Source: a virus
IMG/VR virus record: IMGVR_UViG_3300032315_000422
Coordinates: 1-28,128 of that record
Reading direction: 5' to 3' (one strand)
DNA: 28,128 nucleotides
Under the pieces are notes generated by a model. That model saw nothing but the letters and a program-made list of their open reading frames with translations, was not told the DNA's origin and did not search any database. Made by a program: the position numbers and the translations under genes. Positions 1 through 7,292 of the stretch are shown here, one piece after another (the first letter of the stretch is position 1; every line of letters begins with the position of its first letter).

Positions 1-5
1 TAATT

Positions 6-35
6 TTTGTAGTTTCAGTTCTTTATTTATATTTG
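6..35 (+). promoter_or_regulatory. Bacteroidota-type promoter (TTTG ... TATATTTG)
   Basis: A TTTG at 6-9 and TATATTTG at 28-35 are separated by 18 bases. This fits the -33 TTTG / -7 TAnnTTTG consensus of Bacteroidota vegetative promoters, with a spacer about one base shorter than usual. A start point near 41 is inferred. The transcript would begin roughly 90 bases before the first large gene and run into the structured leader described next. Confidence 0.6.
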
Positions 36-40
36 CAAAG

Positions 41-125
41 TTAACAGCCAGTGCAGGGCTTAACAACTAAAAGAAATTTACCTCTTACGGGGCGGGCTGC
101 ACTCCCAAACCGTAGGGGGTTTTTT
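41..125 (+). ncRNA. Candidate structured leader RNA or small RNA
   Basis: This stretch lies between the promoter at 6-35 and the ATG at 133. It contains a long hairpin (80-90 with 110-120). In addition AGTGCAG at 50-56 is perfectly complementary to CTGCACT at 97-103, which sits inside that hairpin's loop, so a pseudoknot is possible. Because the hairpin ends in a T run, transcription from the promoter could yield an RNA of about 85 bases, or the element could act as an attenuator or riboswitch for the helicase-methyltransferase. I do not recognise a known RNA family. The pairings are seen in the sequence; the role is inference. Confidence 0.4.
80..125 (+). terminator. Terminator-like hairpin just before the first start codon
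   Basis: Bases 80-90 pair with 110-120 as an 11-bp stem that includes two G-T wobbles, with a 19-base loop, followed by T at 120-125 and another T-rich stretch up to the ATG at 133. It has the form of an intrinsic terminator. It lies between a promoter and the gene, so it either attenuates that gene or ends a short RNA. It could alternatively terminate transcription entering from upstream of the window. Confidence 0.5.
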
Positions 126-132
126 ATTTTAT

Positions 133-2304
133 ATGGAATACTTAGATTTTCTCAAAACAAAACAAAAGCGAATTATTGAAAGTGGATTTGATTGTAATAA
201 TTTGCACACCGGGTTATTTGATTTTCAAAACTACATTGTTAAACGTGCTTTAAAACAGGGCAGGTTTGCCATATTTGCTGATTGTGGGCTTGGTAAAACA
301 TTTATGCAATTAGAATGGGCTAACCAAGTTTATAAGCATACTAAGCAACCTGTATTAATATTAGCACCTTTGGCAGTTGCAGGGCAAACCATAAAAGAGG
401 GTAACCGATTTGGTATTGATGTTAGGTTGGCTTTAGTTGATAATACAGCTAACATACAAATTGCCAACTATGAGCAACTTGATAATATTGATTGTTCTAT
501 TTATAGTGGAATTGTGCTTGATGAAAGTTCTATTCTTAAAAATTTTGAGGGAAAAATTAGAAATCTAATAATTGACGGTTTCGCTAATACTCCGTTTAAG
601 TTAGCTTGCACCGCAACTCCAAGCCCTAACGACCCTATGGAATTAGGCAACCATAGCGAGTTCTTAAACATTATGCCACGAAATGAAATGCTTGCTATGT
701 ACTTTGTGCATGACGGGGGCGAAACCGCTAAATGGAGAATAAAGGGGCATTGTGAGGTGTTGTTTTGGGAGTGGGTTAGCCAATGGGCTGTTATGCTATC
801 AAAGCCAAGTGATATAGGTTTTAGTGCTGGTGGTTATGATTTACCAAGTCTAAACTATATTGAAAAGCAAGTTGAAACAAAGGAGCGTGAAACGGGCAAA
901 CTATTTAATGATATAGCTATTTCAGCTACTAATTTTAATCAAGAACTAAGGCTTACTAAAGTTGAACGCTTAGAGAATGTTGCCGAAATAGTAAACAAAT
1001 CAACTGAAAACTTTATTATTTGGATTAAACAAAATGAAGAAGGCGACCTTATAAAAGCATTAATACCCGATGCTGTTGAGGTTAGGGGTAATGATAGCCC
1101 AGAACTAAAAGAAAAGCGTTTGTTAGGTTTTGCTAATAATGAATTTAGGGTATTAGTTACAAAAACCAAAATAGCGCAATTTGGACTTAACTATCAGAAC
1201 TGCCGTAATCAGATATTTGCAAGCCTTGATTTTAGCTTTGAGGGTTTATACCAAGCTATAAGGCGTTCTTACCGTTTCGGGCAAAAAAACGAGGTTAATA
1301 TATACCTTGTTACTACCGATACAATGCAAAATGTAATTGCCTCAATATGGCAGAAAGAAAACAACTTTAAAAAAATGCAGCAAGAAATGACACTTGCTAT
1401 TAACAAAAATCTTAATAACTCAATCAAACAAAAACAAAAAAGAGAAATGCGACAAGAACAAACCGAAAACTATAAAATAGCATTAGGCGATTGCGTTCAA
1501 CTATTGCCAACCGTAGAAAGTGAAAGCATTGGGTTTTCAATATTTAGCCCACCATTCGCAGAACTTTACACCTACTCCGATGAATTAGAGGATATGGGTA
1601 ATTCTAAAAACTATAAAGAGTTCTTATATGCTTTTAACTTTGTAGTTAAAGAGTTGCACCGGGTATTATGGTCGGGTAGGAATGTTGCGGTACATTGTAT
1701 GGATTTACCAATTCAAAAAGGTAAAGAGGGGTTTATAGGTTTGCGTGATTTTAGCGGGTTAATTTTGAAAGCATTTACTGAAGCCGGTTTTATTTATCAT
1801 AGCCGAGTTACAATTTGGAAAGATCCGGTTGTAGAAATGCAAAGAACAAAGGCTTTAGGGCTATTGCATAAGCAGGTTAAAAAAGATGCCGCAATGAGCC
1901 GTGTAGGCATACCTGATTATCTTATGGTATTTCGTAAACCAGGGGAACACCAACACCCTGTAAATTGCAATATACCTGTTGACCTTTGGCAGAAATACGC
2001 AAGCCCTGTTTGGTATGATATTGATTATGGCGATACATTAAACGCAAGGGCAGGGCGTGATGAACGTGATGAGAAGCATATTTGCCCTTTGCAATTGCAA
2101 ACTATTGAACGTGCTATACACCTATGGACAAACAAAGGCGATACTGTTTTAACTCCTTTTATGGGCATAGGTAGTGAAGTTTATAAGGCTTTAGAAATGG
2201 GAAGAAAGGGTATAGGTTTTGAATTGAAAACAAGCTACTTTGATGCTGCTGTTCAAAACATTAAAAATGTAGAATTGCAGAAAAATCAACTATCTATCTT
2301 TTAA
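133..2304 (+). CDS. SNF2-like helicase fused to a beta-class DNA methyltransferase
   Basis: This 723-residue protein has two parts. The N-terminal half is a superfamily 2 (SNF2-like) helicase/translocase with Walker A DCGLGKT (50-56), a DEAx-like LDES box (129-132), motif III-like CTATPSPND (159-167), and motif VI QAIRRSYRFGQ (374-384) with its arginines. The C-terminal part is a DNA methyltransferase with catalytic motif IV SPPF (472-475) before the AdoMet-binding motif PFMGIGSE (675-682) and GIGFELK (693-699). The order IV then I marks the beta class, which makes N4-methylcytosine or N6-methyladenine. A linker rich in K, Q and N (about 405-445) separates them. The fusion recalls Type ISP restriction enzymes, but no nuclease domain is visible, so restriction is unlikely. 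Protection of phage DNA from host restriction, or a replication role, is inferred. The AUG follows a terminator-like leader and has no Shine-Dalgarno sequence. Confidence 0.85.
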   Translation: MEYLDFLKTKQKRIIESGFDCNNLHTGLFDFQNYIVKRALKQGRFAIFADCGLGKTFMQLEWANQVYKHTKQPVLILAPLAVAGQTIKEGNRFGIDVRLALVDNTANIQIANYEQLDNIDCSIYSGIVLDESSILKNFEGKIRNLIIDGFANTPFKLACTATPSPNDPMELGNHSEFLNIMPRNEMLAMYFVHDGGETAKWRIKGHCEVLFWEWVSQWAVMLSKPSDIGFSAGGYDLPSLNYIEKQVETKERETGKLFNDIAISATNFNQELRLTKVERLENVAEIVNKSTENFIIWIKQNEEGDLIKALIPDAVEVRGNDSPELKEKRLLGFANNEFRVLVTKTKIAQFGLNYQNCRNQIFASLDFSFEGLYQAIRRSYRFGQKNEVNIYLVTTDTMQNVIASIWQKENNFKKMQQEMTLAINKNLNNSIKQKQKREMRQEQTENYKIALGDCVQLLPTVESESIGFSIFSPPFAELYTYSDELEDMGNSKNYKEFLYAFNFVVKELHRVLWSGRNVAVHCMDLPIQKGKEGFIGLRDFSGLILKAFTEAGFIYHSRVTIWKDPVVEMQRTKALGLLHKQVKKDAAMSRVGIPDYLMVFRKPGEHQHPVNCNIPVDLWQKYASPVWYDIDYGDTLNARAGRDERDEKHICPLQLQTIERAIHLWTNKGDTVLTPFMGIGSEVYKALEMGRKGIGFELKTSYFDAAVQNIKNVELQKNQLSIF

Positions 2305-2306
2305 TT

Positions 2307-2972
2307 ATGGCTAAAGACCCTGCATTTTTATTTTACCCTGGGGATTACTTACGAGATACCCAATGCTTATCAGAGGCTTGTCAGGTTGCATATGACCGTA
2401 TCATGTGTGAACATATGAGAAACATATGTATTACACAAGAGCAACTAAACTTCTTCACAAAGCGGTTAACAGCCGAAGAAAAAGCGGAGTTGATATTCAT
2501 TCTTAAAAAAATGCCCGGTGGGTTTCAGATTGAGTGGGTAGCTGAAAGCATTGTTAAACGTAAGGAATATAGCAATAGTCGTTCTAAAAATAGAACATCT
2601 AAACCTAAAAAAGATATGTTAACATATGTTCCACATATGGAAAATGAAAATGAAATTGTAAATGAAAGTATAGTTGTAGTTAATAATGTAAATGCAAAAT
2701 TTAAAAAAATGCTTTTAGAAAGTGAAAGCGTTATTGGCTCGGTTTGCTTTGCCTTAAAAATATCAAATGCTGATGCTGAACATTTGCGTGATATATTTAC
2801 AATGCAAGCTGAAGCAACAAATGAGCATCACAACAACTATTCCGATTACTCAAAGCACTTTATTAACTGGGCTAAACTTAACAAGGGTTTGCTAACAGAA
2901 AAGAAAAGCAAAACAGCAACCACAATAACAGTAGCAGAACGCATACGCAAAAACTTAGAAAATGCAGAATAA
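2307..2972 (+). CDS. DUF1376-type protein, probable replication function
   Basis: A 221-residue protein opening with PAFLFYPGDYLRDTQCLSE, the characteristic start of the DUF1376 family of phage and prophage proteins. That family has a winged-helix or DnaD-like flavour and usually sits among replication genes. Residues about 85-105 are basic (RKEYSNSRSKNRTSKPKK), consistent with nucleic-acid binding, and the remaining C-terminal half is helical and unassigned. It starts two bases after the helicase-methyltransferase stop and overlaps the next gene by 11 bases, so the three are probably co-translated. The family assignment is from the motif; a role in replication initiation or helicase loading is inferred from family context. 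Confidence 0.7.
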   Translation: MAKDPAFLFYPGDYLRDTQCLSEACQVAYDRIMCEHMRNICITQEQLNFFTKRLTAEEKAELIFILKKMPGGFQIEWVAESIVKRKEYSNSRSKNRTSKPKKDMLTYVPHMENENEIVNESIVVVNNVNAKFKKMLLESESVIGSVCFALKISNADAEHLRDIFTMQAEATNEHHNNYSDYSKHFINWAKLNKGLLTEKKSKTATTITVAERIRKNLENAE

Positions 2973-3741
2973 CCAACTAATAACGCAAGACCGTTACAAC
3001 TTAATGCAAACACCGGCAGAGCAAAAGATGTTGTTGCTGATGGATAGTGCCAAAGCCATACACACCGACTTAACAGCCTATGGTGATTTGGTTTCTATTC
3101 TCCACCATTACACCTACGGTAAAGTAACCGAAGAACAAGAACAAGATTTGACCGTTCAAGCCCGTGATTTAAAAGAGGAGATTAAAAAGCATTTCCCATC
3201 AATCAGTTTTGAAGAGGTTAAGATTGCTCTTAATAACACGATACGGAAAGTTTACGGAGACTTCTACGGGCTAAACATAGTTACATACCACAATGGAATT
3301 AAAAGCTATTTAAACGCAGCCGAAACGCTAAACACAAAAAGGGCAGTTTTAGCCCGATTAAACCCACCTATTGTTATTGAACTTACTCCCGAAGAAAAAG
3401 AAGCCATAAGCAAAGCGGGATTTGAAAGAATAAAAGCCAAAGTGTTAGCCGGGGAAAGCATAGTTGATGACATGGGCGCAATAGGCTGTTACAATTGGCT
3501 AAAAAAAAAAGGAATTTTAAACGGGGTAATGAGTGAAGAAGAACGGGATGCAATCAAAGAACGTGCTACCGATTTATTACACGCTGAATATACAGCTAAG
3601 GCTAACACGCTAAACAAAGACGTAAGGCGTGAGGCATTAAAAAAAGCCCAGGACTTAACATCAGGTTTATTAGAAAACGATTTAACATCTATTTGCAAAA
3701 AACTTGCATTGGAATGTTTAATAAAACAAGGTAAGATATGA
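2962..3741 (+). CDS. Hypothetical protein, early region
   Basis: A 259-residue soluble, mostly helical and highly charged protein that I do not recognise. It has no membrane segment and no obvious catalytic motif. Residues about 40-95 contain many acidic and lysine residues, and the C-terminal third is rich in E, K and A, possibly helical bundle. It overlaps the DUF1376 gene by 11 bases and the next small gene by 4 (ATGA), so it belongs to the early operon with the helicase-methyltransferase. A replication accessory function such as a loader or primase partner is possible from position only. A 110-residue minus-strand frame over its 3' end is treated as a shadow. Confidence 0.6.
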   Translation: MQNNQLITQDRYNLMQTPAEQKMLLLMDSAKAIHTDLTAYGDLVSILHHYTYGKVTEEQEQDLTVQARDLKEEIKKHFPSISFEEVKIALNNTIRKVYGDFYGLNIVTYHNGIKSYLNAAETLNTKRAVLARLNPPIVIELTPEEKEAISKAGFERIKAKVLAGESIVDDMGAIGCYNWLKKKGILNGVMSEEERDAIKERATDLLHAEYTAKANTLNKDVRREALKKAQDLTSGLLENDLTSICKKLALECLIKQGKI

Positions 3742-3902
3742 TATACCGATACCCAAATTGTAAAAGGAAATATAGGTTGGTAGAGGTTAGCGGTTTTATA
3801 TATCGATTTGCTTGCGGTCATTGGTGTACTGATAGCGTTTTTGCCGACCTAATAAATGTTGATACTGGCATTGCTAACTGGAAACAAACAACTTTATTTT
3901 AA
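3738..3902 (+). CDS. Small cysteine-containing protein (54 aa)
   Basis: A 54-residue frame that begins with an ATGA overlap with the preceding stop and ends with TAA at 3900-3902. It carries cysteines at residues 8, 26 and 30 and a histidine at 28, in NCKRKY and FACGHWC. The spacing suggests a degenerate zinc ribbon or a small disulphide-bonded protein, though a fourth clear ligand is missing. The translational coupling and unbroken frame up to the following promoter region support it being real. Function unknown; a small DNA-binding or anti-host protein is a guess from size and position. Confidence 0.5.
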   Translation: MIYRYPNCKRKYRLVEVSGFIYRFACGHWCTDSVFADLINVDTGIANWKQTTLF

Positions 3903-3944
3903 ACCTCTAATCCCCAAGCGATTAAGCCAAAAGCGAAAATAATG

Positions 3945-3976
3945 TTTGGTTTGTGTTATACGAAACTATAATATTG
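3945..3976 (+). promoter_or_regulatory. Promoter upstream of the small RHH regulator
   Basis: TTTG at 3945-3948, a 20-base spacer and TAATATTG at 3969-3976 match the Bacteroidota consensus with one mismatch in the -7 element. It lies in one of the few true intergenic gaps (3903-3992) and would start transcription about 10 bases before the ATG at 3993. Confidence 0.5.
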
Positions 3977-3992
3977 TAAAATAAAATATAGA

Positions 3993-4169
3993 ATGGAAAA
4001 AAAATCAACACACCAACAATTTGTGGAAATGCTTGCAGATGTAAAAAAGCCAGTTCAAATATCCGAGATGTTATTAACCCAAATAAAGGAACGCAAGAAA
4101 ACAACCGGCATAACCATAACCGCCTTTGTTGAGCAAGCCATACAGGACAAACTATCTAAAACAAAGTAA
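3993..4169 (+). CDS. Ribbon-helix-helix DNA-binding protein (58 aa)
   Basis: A 58-residue protein. Residues 37-54, reading TTGITITAFVEQAIQDKL, fit the end of a ribbon-helix-helix fold of the CopG/Arc type: GIxIxxFVxxAIxxKL is the usual second-helix pattern, with a turn at the glycine. The preceding SEMLLTQIKERKK would be the first helix, and the strand would lie near KPVQI. Such proteins bind DNA as dimers and commonly repress their own promoter or phage operons. The gene has its own promoter just upstream, unlike almost every other gene here, which fits an autoregulated repressor. Assigned by pattern only; the DNA target is unknown. Confidence 0.65.
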   Translation: MEKKSTHQQFVEMLADVKKPVQISEMLLTQIKERKKTTGITITAFVEQAIQDKLSKTK

Positions 4170-4187
4170 CCCTTTAAAACAAACACC

Positions 4188-4502
4188 ATGACAGAATTAC
4201 CGAAAGAAGATTTAAACTTAATAGCCCAAATAGATGCAAGGCTAAAGCACTACAACCTTATTCAGCCTATTGATACAACAGAGGGTGAGCCAATTGAAAC
4301 AGAGCAGAGTTGGAAACCAAGTAAAGGTCAGTTGTATTATTATGTAAACTTTACTCAAAAAGTCAAAATTGGTAGTTTTACTTGGGTGTCAGATGAAATA
4401 GATGTTGACCTTTATGAACTAGGCAACTGCTTTGAAACAAAAGAAGCCGCCCAAAAAACAGCCGAAGCCATCAAGCAATACCTAAGTACAACCAAGTTTT
4501 AA
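4188..4502 (+). CDS. Hypothetical protein, GNCFETKEAA domain
   Basis: A 104-residue protein. Its C-terminal pattern, ELGNCFETKEAAQKTAEAIK (about residues 78-97), resembles a short domain I have seen in many phage and bacterial proteins of unknown function (a GNxFxTxEEA element after an aromatic beta-strand region). The aromatic part here is GQLYYYVNF (46-54) and GSFTWVSDE. No catalytic residues are obvious and there is no membrane segment. It begins 18 bases after the RHH gene in an A-rich leader and is followed after three bases by the HNH gene, so it is probably in the same transcript. Function unknown. Confidence 0.6.
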   Translation: MTELPKEDLNLIAQIDARLKHYNLIQPIDTTEGEPIETEQSWKPSKGQLYYYVNFTQKVKIGSFTWVSDEIDVDLYELGNCFETKEAAQKTAEAIKQYLSTTKF

Positions 4503-4505
4503 ACA

Positions 4506-4811
4506 ATGCAATCGCACACTAAGATTTACTTTGACTATTTTGGCTACGATATTAATAGCTGGATAGAGTGCGAGTGCAAATGTGGTAGGCAAGCCGTAGA
4601 CATAAACCATATTAAACCAAAAGGTATGGGCGGCAGTAAGGTTATGGACTTTATTGAAAACCTTATGGCTATGTGCCGGGTGTGCCACGATAAGTACGGA
4701 GATAACCAGGGGGATTTTGAGTACCTTGTTTTAAAACACGCCGCAACTATGCACTTAGATTTTAAAACGGTAAAAGAAAGAATACTAACAGTACATTACA
4801 ACAGAAAATGA
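4506..4811 (+). CDS. HNH endonuclease
   Basis: A 101-residue protein with a compact HNH nuclease motif: DINH (32-35) supplies the first histidine, ENL (51-53) the asparagine, and CRVCH (57-61) the zinc cysteines and last histidine. Additional cysteines at 22, 24 and 26 probably complete the zinc site. HNH proteins beside terminase genes can assist DNA packaging cleavage, while stand-alone ones act as homing nucleases. This gene is about 1 kb upstream of the terminase, with a glycosyltransferase between, so either role is possible. It shares an ATGA overlap with the next gene. The fold assignment is firm; the role is uncertain. Confidence 0.8.
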   Translation: MQSHTKIYFDYFGYDINSWIECECKCGRQAVDINHIKPKGMGGSKVMDFIENLMAMCRVCHDKYGDNQGDFEYLVLKHAATMHLDFKTVKERILTVHYNRK

Positions 4812-5461
4812 AGTTAGGAGTAGTATACAACATATTTGACGGACTTGAAAACCTAAAAGAAAGCATTGCCGGTATTCAACCATTTGCACACCAAATAGAA
4901 TTAGTCTACGGTAAGTATGAAGACCACAAAGGCGAAATGGCAAAAAGGCAAAAAGGTATTGATAGGCTTATTGGCTGCACTCATGTGCTGCTAATGGATT
5001 GCGATGAGGTTTACAAACCCGAAGAGGTGGATAGAGCTATTTATTTTATCAACCGAAATAATTTACAAGCCACCGCTTGCCAAATGCAGACCTACTATAA
5101 GTATAAAAAGGTTAAGTTTGCCAAACCCGAAACATACTACATACCATTTATTCAAACATTCGGCAATCTAAAACTAAATGCCTGGGATATAAGAGTAGAC
5201 CCAACACGGGCAATCCCCGCAAAAAACATTCACATCTTCAAAAGAGAAGAGGTTGAAGCCCACCATTACAGCCACGTCAGGGATAGTGTAGAAAGCTACC
5301 GTGAAAAGCTAACACATAGCAACGCAAACCGAAATTATAAAGACAGAATTGAAGATATATTAAAAGATTGGGCTAACTTTGAGCCTGAAACACACGACTT
5401 TACCAAGCCCGTTCACATACCGGGCAAAGGAATTAGAAAAGAAATGTTAACTTTGGTATAA
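4808..5461 (+). CDS. GT2-like glycosyltransferase
   Basis: A 217-residue GT-A fold glycosyltransferase. The N-terminus KLGVVYNIFDGLENLKESI gives the first beta-strand and helix of the nucleotide-sugar fold. LLMDCDEVYKPEE (61-73) holds the DxD-type metal site preceded by a hydrophobic strand. A late HHYSHVRDS (about 158-166) resembles the histidine-containing loop often found near the end of phage-encoded GT2 proteins. It would act in the host cytoplasm on a sugar-nucleotide donor. It lies apart from the main glycan cluster at 16103-19749, between the HNH gene and the terminase. Possible targets are virion proteins, host surface glycans or DNA; none can be chosen from sequence. Confidence 0.75.
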   Translation: MKLGVVYNIFDGLENLKESIAGIQPFAHQIELVYGKYEDHKGEMAKRQKGIDRLIGCTHVLLMDCDEVYKPEEVDRAIYFINRNNLQATACQMQTYYKYKKVKFAKPETYYIPFIQTFGNLKLNAWDIRVDPTRAIPAKNIHIFKREEVEAHHYSHVRDSVESYREKLTHSNANRNYKDRIEDILKDWANFEPETHDFTKPVHIPGKGIRKEMLTLV

Positions 5462-5464
5462 ATA

Positions 5465-5477
5465 TCGTTAATAACGA
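5465..5477. repeat. Operator-like palindrome before the terminase operon
   Basis: TCGTTA-A-TAACGA is a perfect 6-bp inverted repeat around a single base, in the 25-base gap between the glycosyltransferase stop and the small terminase start. A dimeric regulator or the packaging initiation complex could bind it. Seen in sequence; function is inferred. Confidence 0.4.
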
Positions 5478-5486
5478 CCCGATACG

Positions 5487-5789
5487 ATGGGAACAAGGAA
5501 AGCACCAAGCACCGCATTTAAAAAGGGAAACCCTGGCAAACCAAAAGGGGCAACCAACCCTATTAAGAGGCAGTTAAGAGAAGCATTAACCGATGGTTTC
5601 AATACTGATATGGTTGATAAGCTATTTAAAGAAATGAACACGCTAAAAGGTTTAAGCTACGTTAAAGCATGTGGAGAGGTATTGCCTTACATATTACCTA
5701 AGCTGCAAAACGTCAGCTTCACCGATAAAGACGGAAACGAAAGCAACGAACTTACCATTCGCATAGTTCGCACAGATGGAACTAAATAG
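5487..5789 (+). CDS. terS: Probable terminase small subunit (DUF5681-like)
   Basis: A 100-residue basic protein with FKKGNPGKPKGATN at residues 12-25, which matches the glycine/proline/lysine-rich opening motif of DUF5681-type proteins that lie next to large terminases. The rest is helical (about residues 30-75), ending in an acidic/polar tail. Terminase small subunits bind the packaging site of phage DNA and hand it to the large subunit. The 14-base overlap with the large terminase gene strongly supports this role. It lacks a clear helix-turn-helix by eye, so an accessory packaging protein is the alternative. Confidence 0.65.
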   Translation: MGTRKAPSTAFKKGNPGKPKGATNPIKRQLREALTDGFNTDMVDKLFKEMNTLKGLSYVKACGEVLPYILPKLQNVSFTDKDGNESNELTIRIVRTDGTK

Positions 5790-6930
5790 CACAATAGTAT
5801 TTGAACAAACCTTAGCAGCCAACACCCGACTAATAGTACATCAGGGCGGTGCAAGGTCAAGCAAAACGTACTCTATCATTCAGTACATATTGTATAAAGC
5901 AATCAGCACCAAAGGTTTAAAAATAACTATTGCAAGGTCGGCTTTAACTAATCTAAAAGATACAGCATACAAGGACTTTATAGACGTTATCAGTCAGGCT
6001 GGGATAGCAAACCGCTTTAACGTACACCTTAGCAGCTTAACCTACACACTAAAGGATAGCGGCAGCGAAATACAATTCATTGGCTTAGATGACCCGCTAA
6101 AGCTACACGGGCGTAAACAGGATATTTTTTGGTTTAACGAAGCCAACTATTGTACCTATGAAGACTTTAAACAAGTAACAAGCCGTACCGCCGGGCAAAT
6201 ACTAATGGACTTTAACCCGTCCGACCTTTACCATTGGATATACGACAAGATACTAACCCGTGAGGATTGCACCCTGATTAAGTCTACCTACTTAGACAAT
6301 CCATTTTTGCCTAAAGAAATAGTTGCCGAAATTGAGGCAGCCCGTGAAGCTGACCCCGACTGGTTTAAGGTTTATGGAATGGGTGAACGTGCCAGTAGTA
6401 AAGACTTAATATACCCACGTTACGAATATTATCACGAAGAGCCTGATGGTTGCAGGGTAATGTATGGCTTAGACTTTGGCTATAATCACCCTACGGCACT
6501 TGTTAAGTGTTCCTACCGTGATGGTGAGATATACGCCCGTGAGTTGCTTTACCAATCGCACCTAACAACACCCGAATTGATAAACGCATTGGCAGCCGTA
6601 GTTGATAAACGTGCCGAAATATATGCCGATGGTGCAAGACCCGAAATAATAGCCGACATTCGCAAAGCCGGGTACAATATTAAAGCTGCAACAAAAGAAG
6701 TAAAGCACGGGATTGACAAATTAAAAAGTCAAAAGCTATTTGTCAATGGCGAGAACCTGGTTAAAGAGATACAGAACTATAAATGGAAACGACATAATGC
6801 TACTGATACTGTATTAGAAGAGCCCGTAAAGGCTAAAGACGATGCGATGGATGCGATGCGCTACGGTTGCTACCATTTAGTCAGCAAGCCGCTAACAAGG
6901 CAAAGGGTACAATTAGTTTCAAGTAGGTAA
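5776..6930 (+). CDS. terL: Terminase large subunit
   Basis: A 384-residue packaging motor with both expected domains. ATPase: Walker A GGARSSKT (24-31), Walker B IFWFNEA (117-123), and the coupling region around FNPSDLYHW (146-154). Nuclease (RNase H-like): GLDFGYNHP with Asp233, YADGARPE with Asp285, and KDDAMDAMRYG with Asp356/Asp359, giving the acidic metal-binding triad. This is the Terminase_3/6C family layout, slightly short but complete. The protein cuts concatemeric DNA and pumps it into the prohead through the portal. It overlaps the small subunit gene by 14 bases. The portal, usually adjacent, is about 16 kb downstream here. Confidence 0.95.
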   Translation: MELNSTIVFEQTLAANTRLIVHQGGARSSKTYSIIQYILYKAISTKGLKITIARSALTNLKDTAYKDFIDVISQAGIANRFNVHLSSLTYTLKDSGSEIQFIGLDDPLKLHGRKQDIFWFNEANYCTYEDFKQVTSRTAGQILMDFNPSDLYHWIYDKILTREDCTLIKSTYLDNPFLPKEIVAEIEAAREADPDWFKVYGMGERASSKDLIYPRYEYYHEEPDGCRVMYGLDFGYNHPTALVKCSYRDGEIYARELLYQSHLTTPELINALAAVVDKRAEIYADGARPEIIADIRKAGYNIKAATKEVKHGIDKLKSQKLFVNGENLVKEIQNYKWKRHNATDTVLEEPVKAKDDAMDAMRYGCYHLVSKPLTRQRVQLVSSR

Positions 6931-6939
6931 ATAAAAACA

Positions 6940-7263
6940 ATGGCAGCACGAATAATAATAACCAAGCAACGCGACAAATATCAGATAACCTACAAATCAG
7001 GTAGTGGTATGGATATGCAAACCAATAAACTGTATAGCAGTAAGTCTTTAGCTTATCGGGCTATTGCAGGGTTTATACTTTCAATCTATTCTTTAGGGGG
7101 TGTTGAGGTTAAGAAGTGCAAAAGGTTTAAGCAAACCAACGTAATACGGTTTGAATTAAACGGAACTAAGCACCTGATACAAGTAACTGACAAGTGTGTA
7201 GAAAGACAAAGCCCCGCATTAAGCAGGGCAAAGTCTAACCAATCAAACACTATGAAGCGGTAA
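6940..7263 (+). CDS. Hypothetical protein after the large terminase
   Basis: A 107-residue basic protein. Residues 1-45 form beta-rich strands (ARIIITKQRDKYQITYKSG) followed by LYSSKSLAYRAIAGFI, a layout loosely like small DUF1508/YegP-type domains, but the match is too weak to assert. The tail (residues 85-107) is rich in S, Q, N and K. It starts nine bases after the terminase stop in an A-rich leader. Near its 3' end, 7211-7230 can form a GCCC/GGGC hairpin without a T run. Function unknown. Confidence 0.5.
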   Translation: MAARIIITKQRDKYQITYKSGSGMDMQTNKLYSSKSLAYRAIAGFILSIYSLGGVEVKKCKRFKQTNVIRFELNGTKHLIQVTDKCVERQSPALSRAKSNQSNTMKR

Positions 7264-7280
7264 TATTAACTAAAATATTT

Positions 7281-7288
7281 TATATTTG
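7281..7288 (+). promoter_or_regulatory. -7 promoter element abutting the tail chaperone start
   Basis: TATATTTG is a perfect TAnnTTTG and is followed by only four bases before the ATG at 7293. No convincing TTTG is found 18-21 bases upstream. If it is active, the start point would fall at or next to the AUG, giving a leaderless mRNA for the tail operon. The 29-base gap is one of few between structural genes. Confidence 0.4.
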
Positions 7289-7292
7289 CAAC

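Noticed and set aside
3489-3821. 110-residue minus-strand frame
   Set aside because: Overlaps the 3' end of the gene ending at 3741 and the small gene at 3738-3902, both translationally coupled; serine/phenylalanine-rich antisense composition.
5448-5455. TAACTTTG as a promoter for the terminase operon
   Set aside because: It matches TAnnTTTG but lies inside the glycosyltransferase gene and has no TTTG at the proper distance; such 8-mers arise by chance in AT-rich DNA.
7211-7230. GCCC...GGGC hairpin near the end of the gene at 6940
   Set aside because: It has a mismatch, lies inside the coding region and lacks a T run, so it is not called as a terminator.
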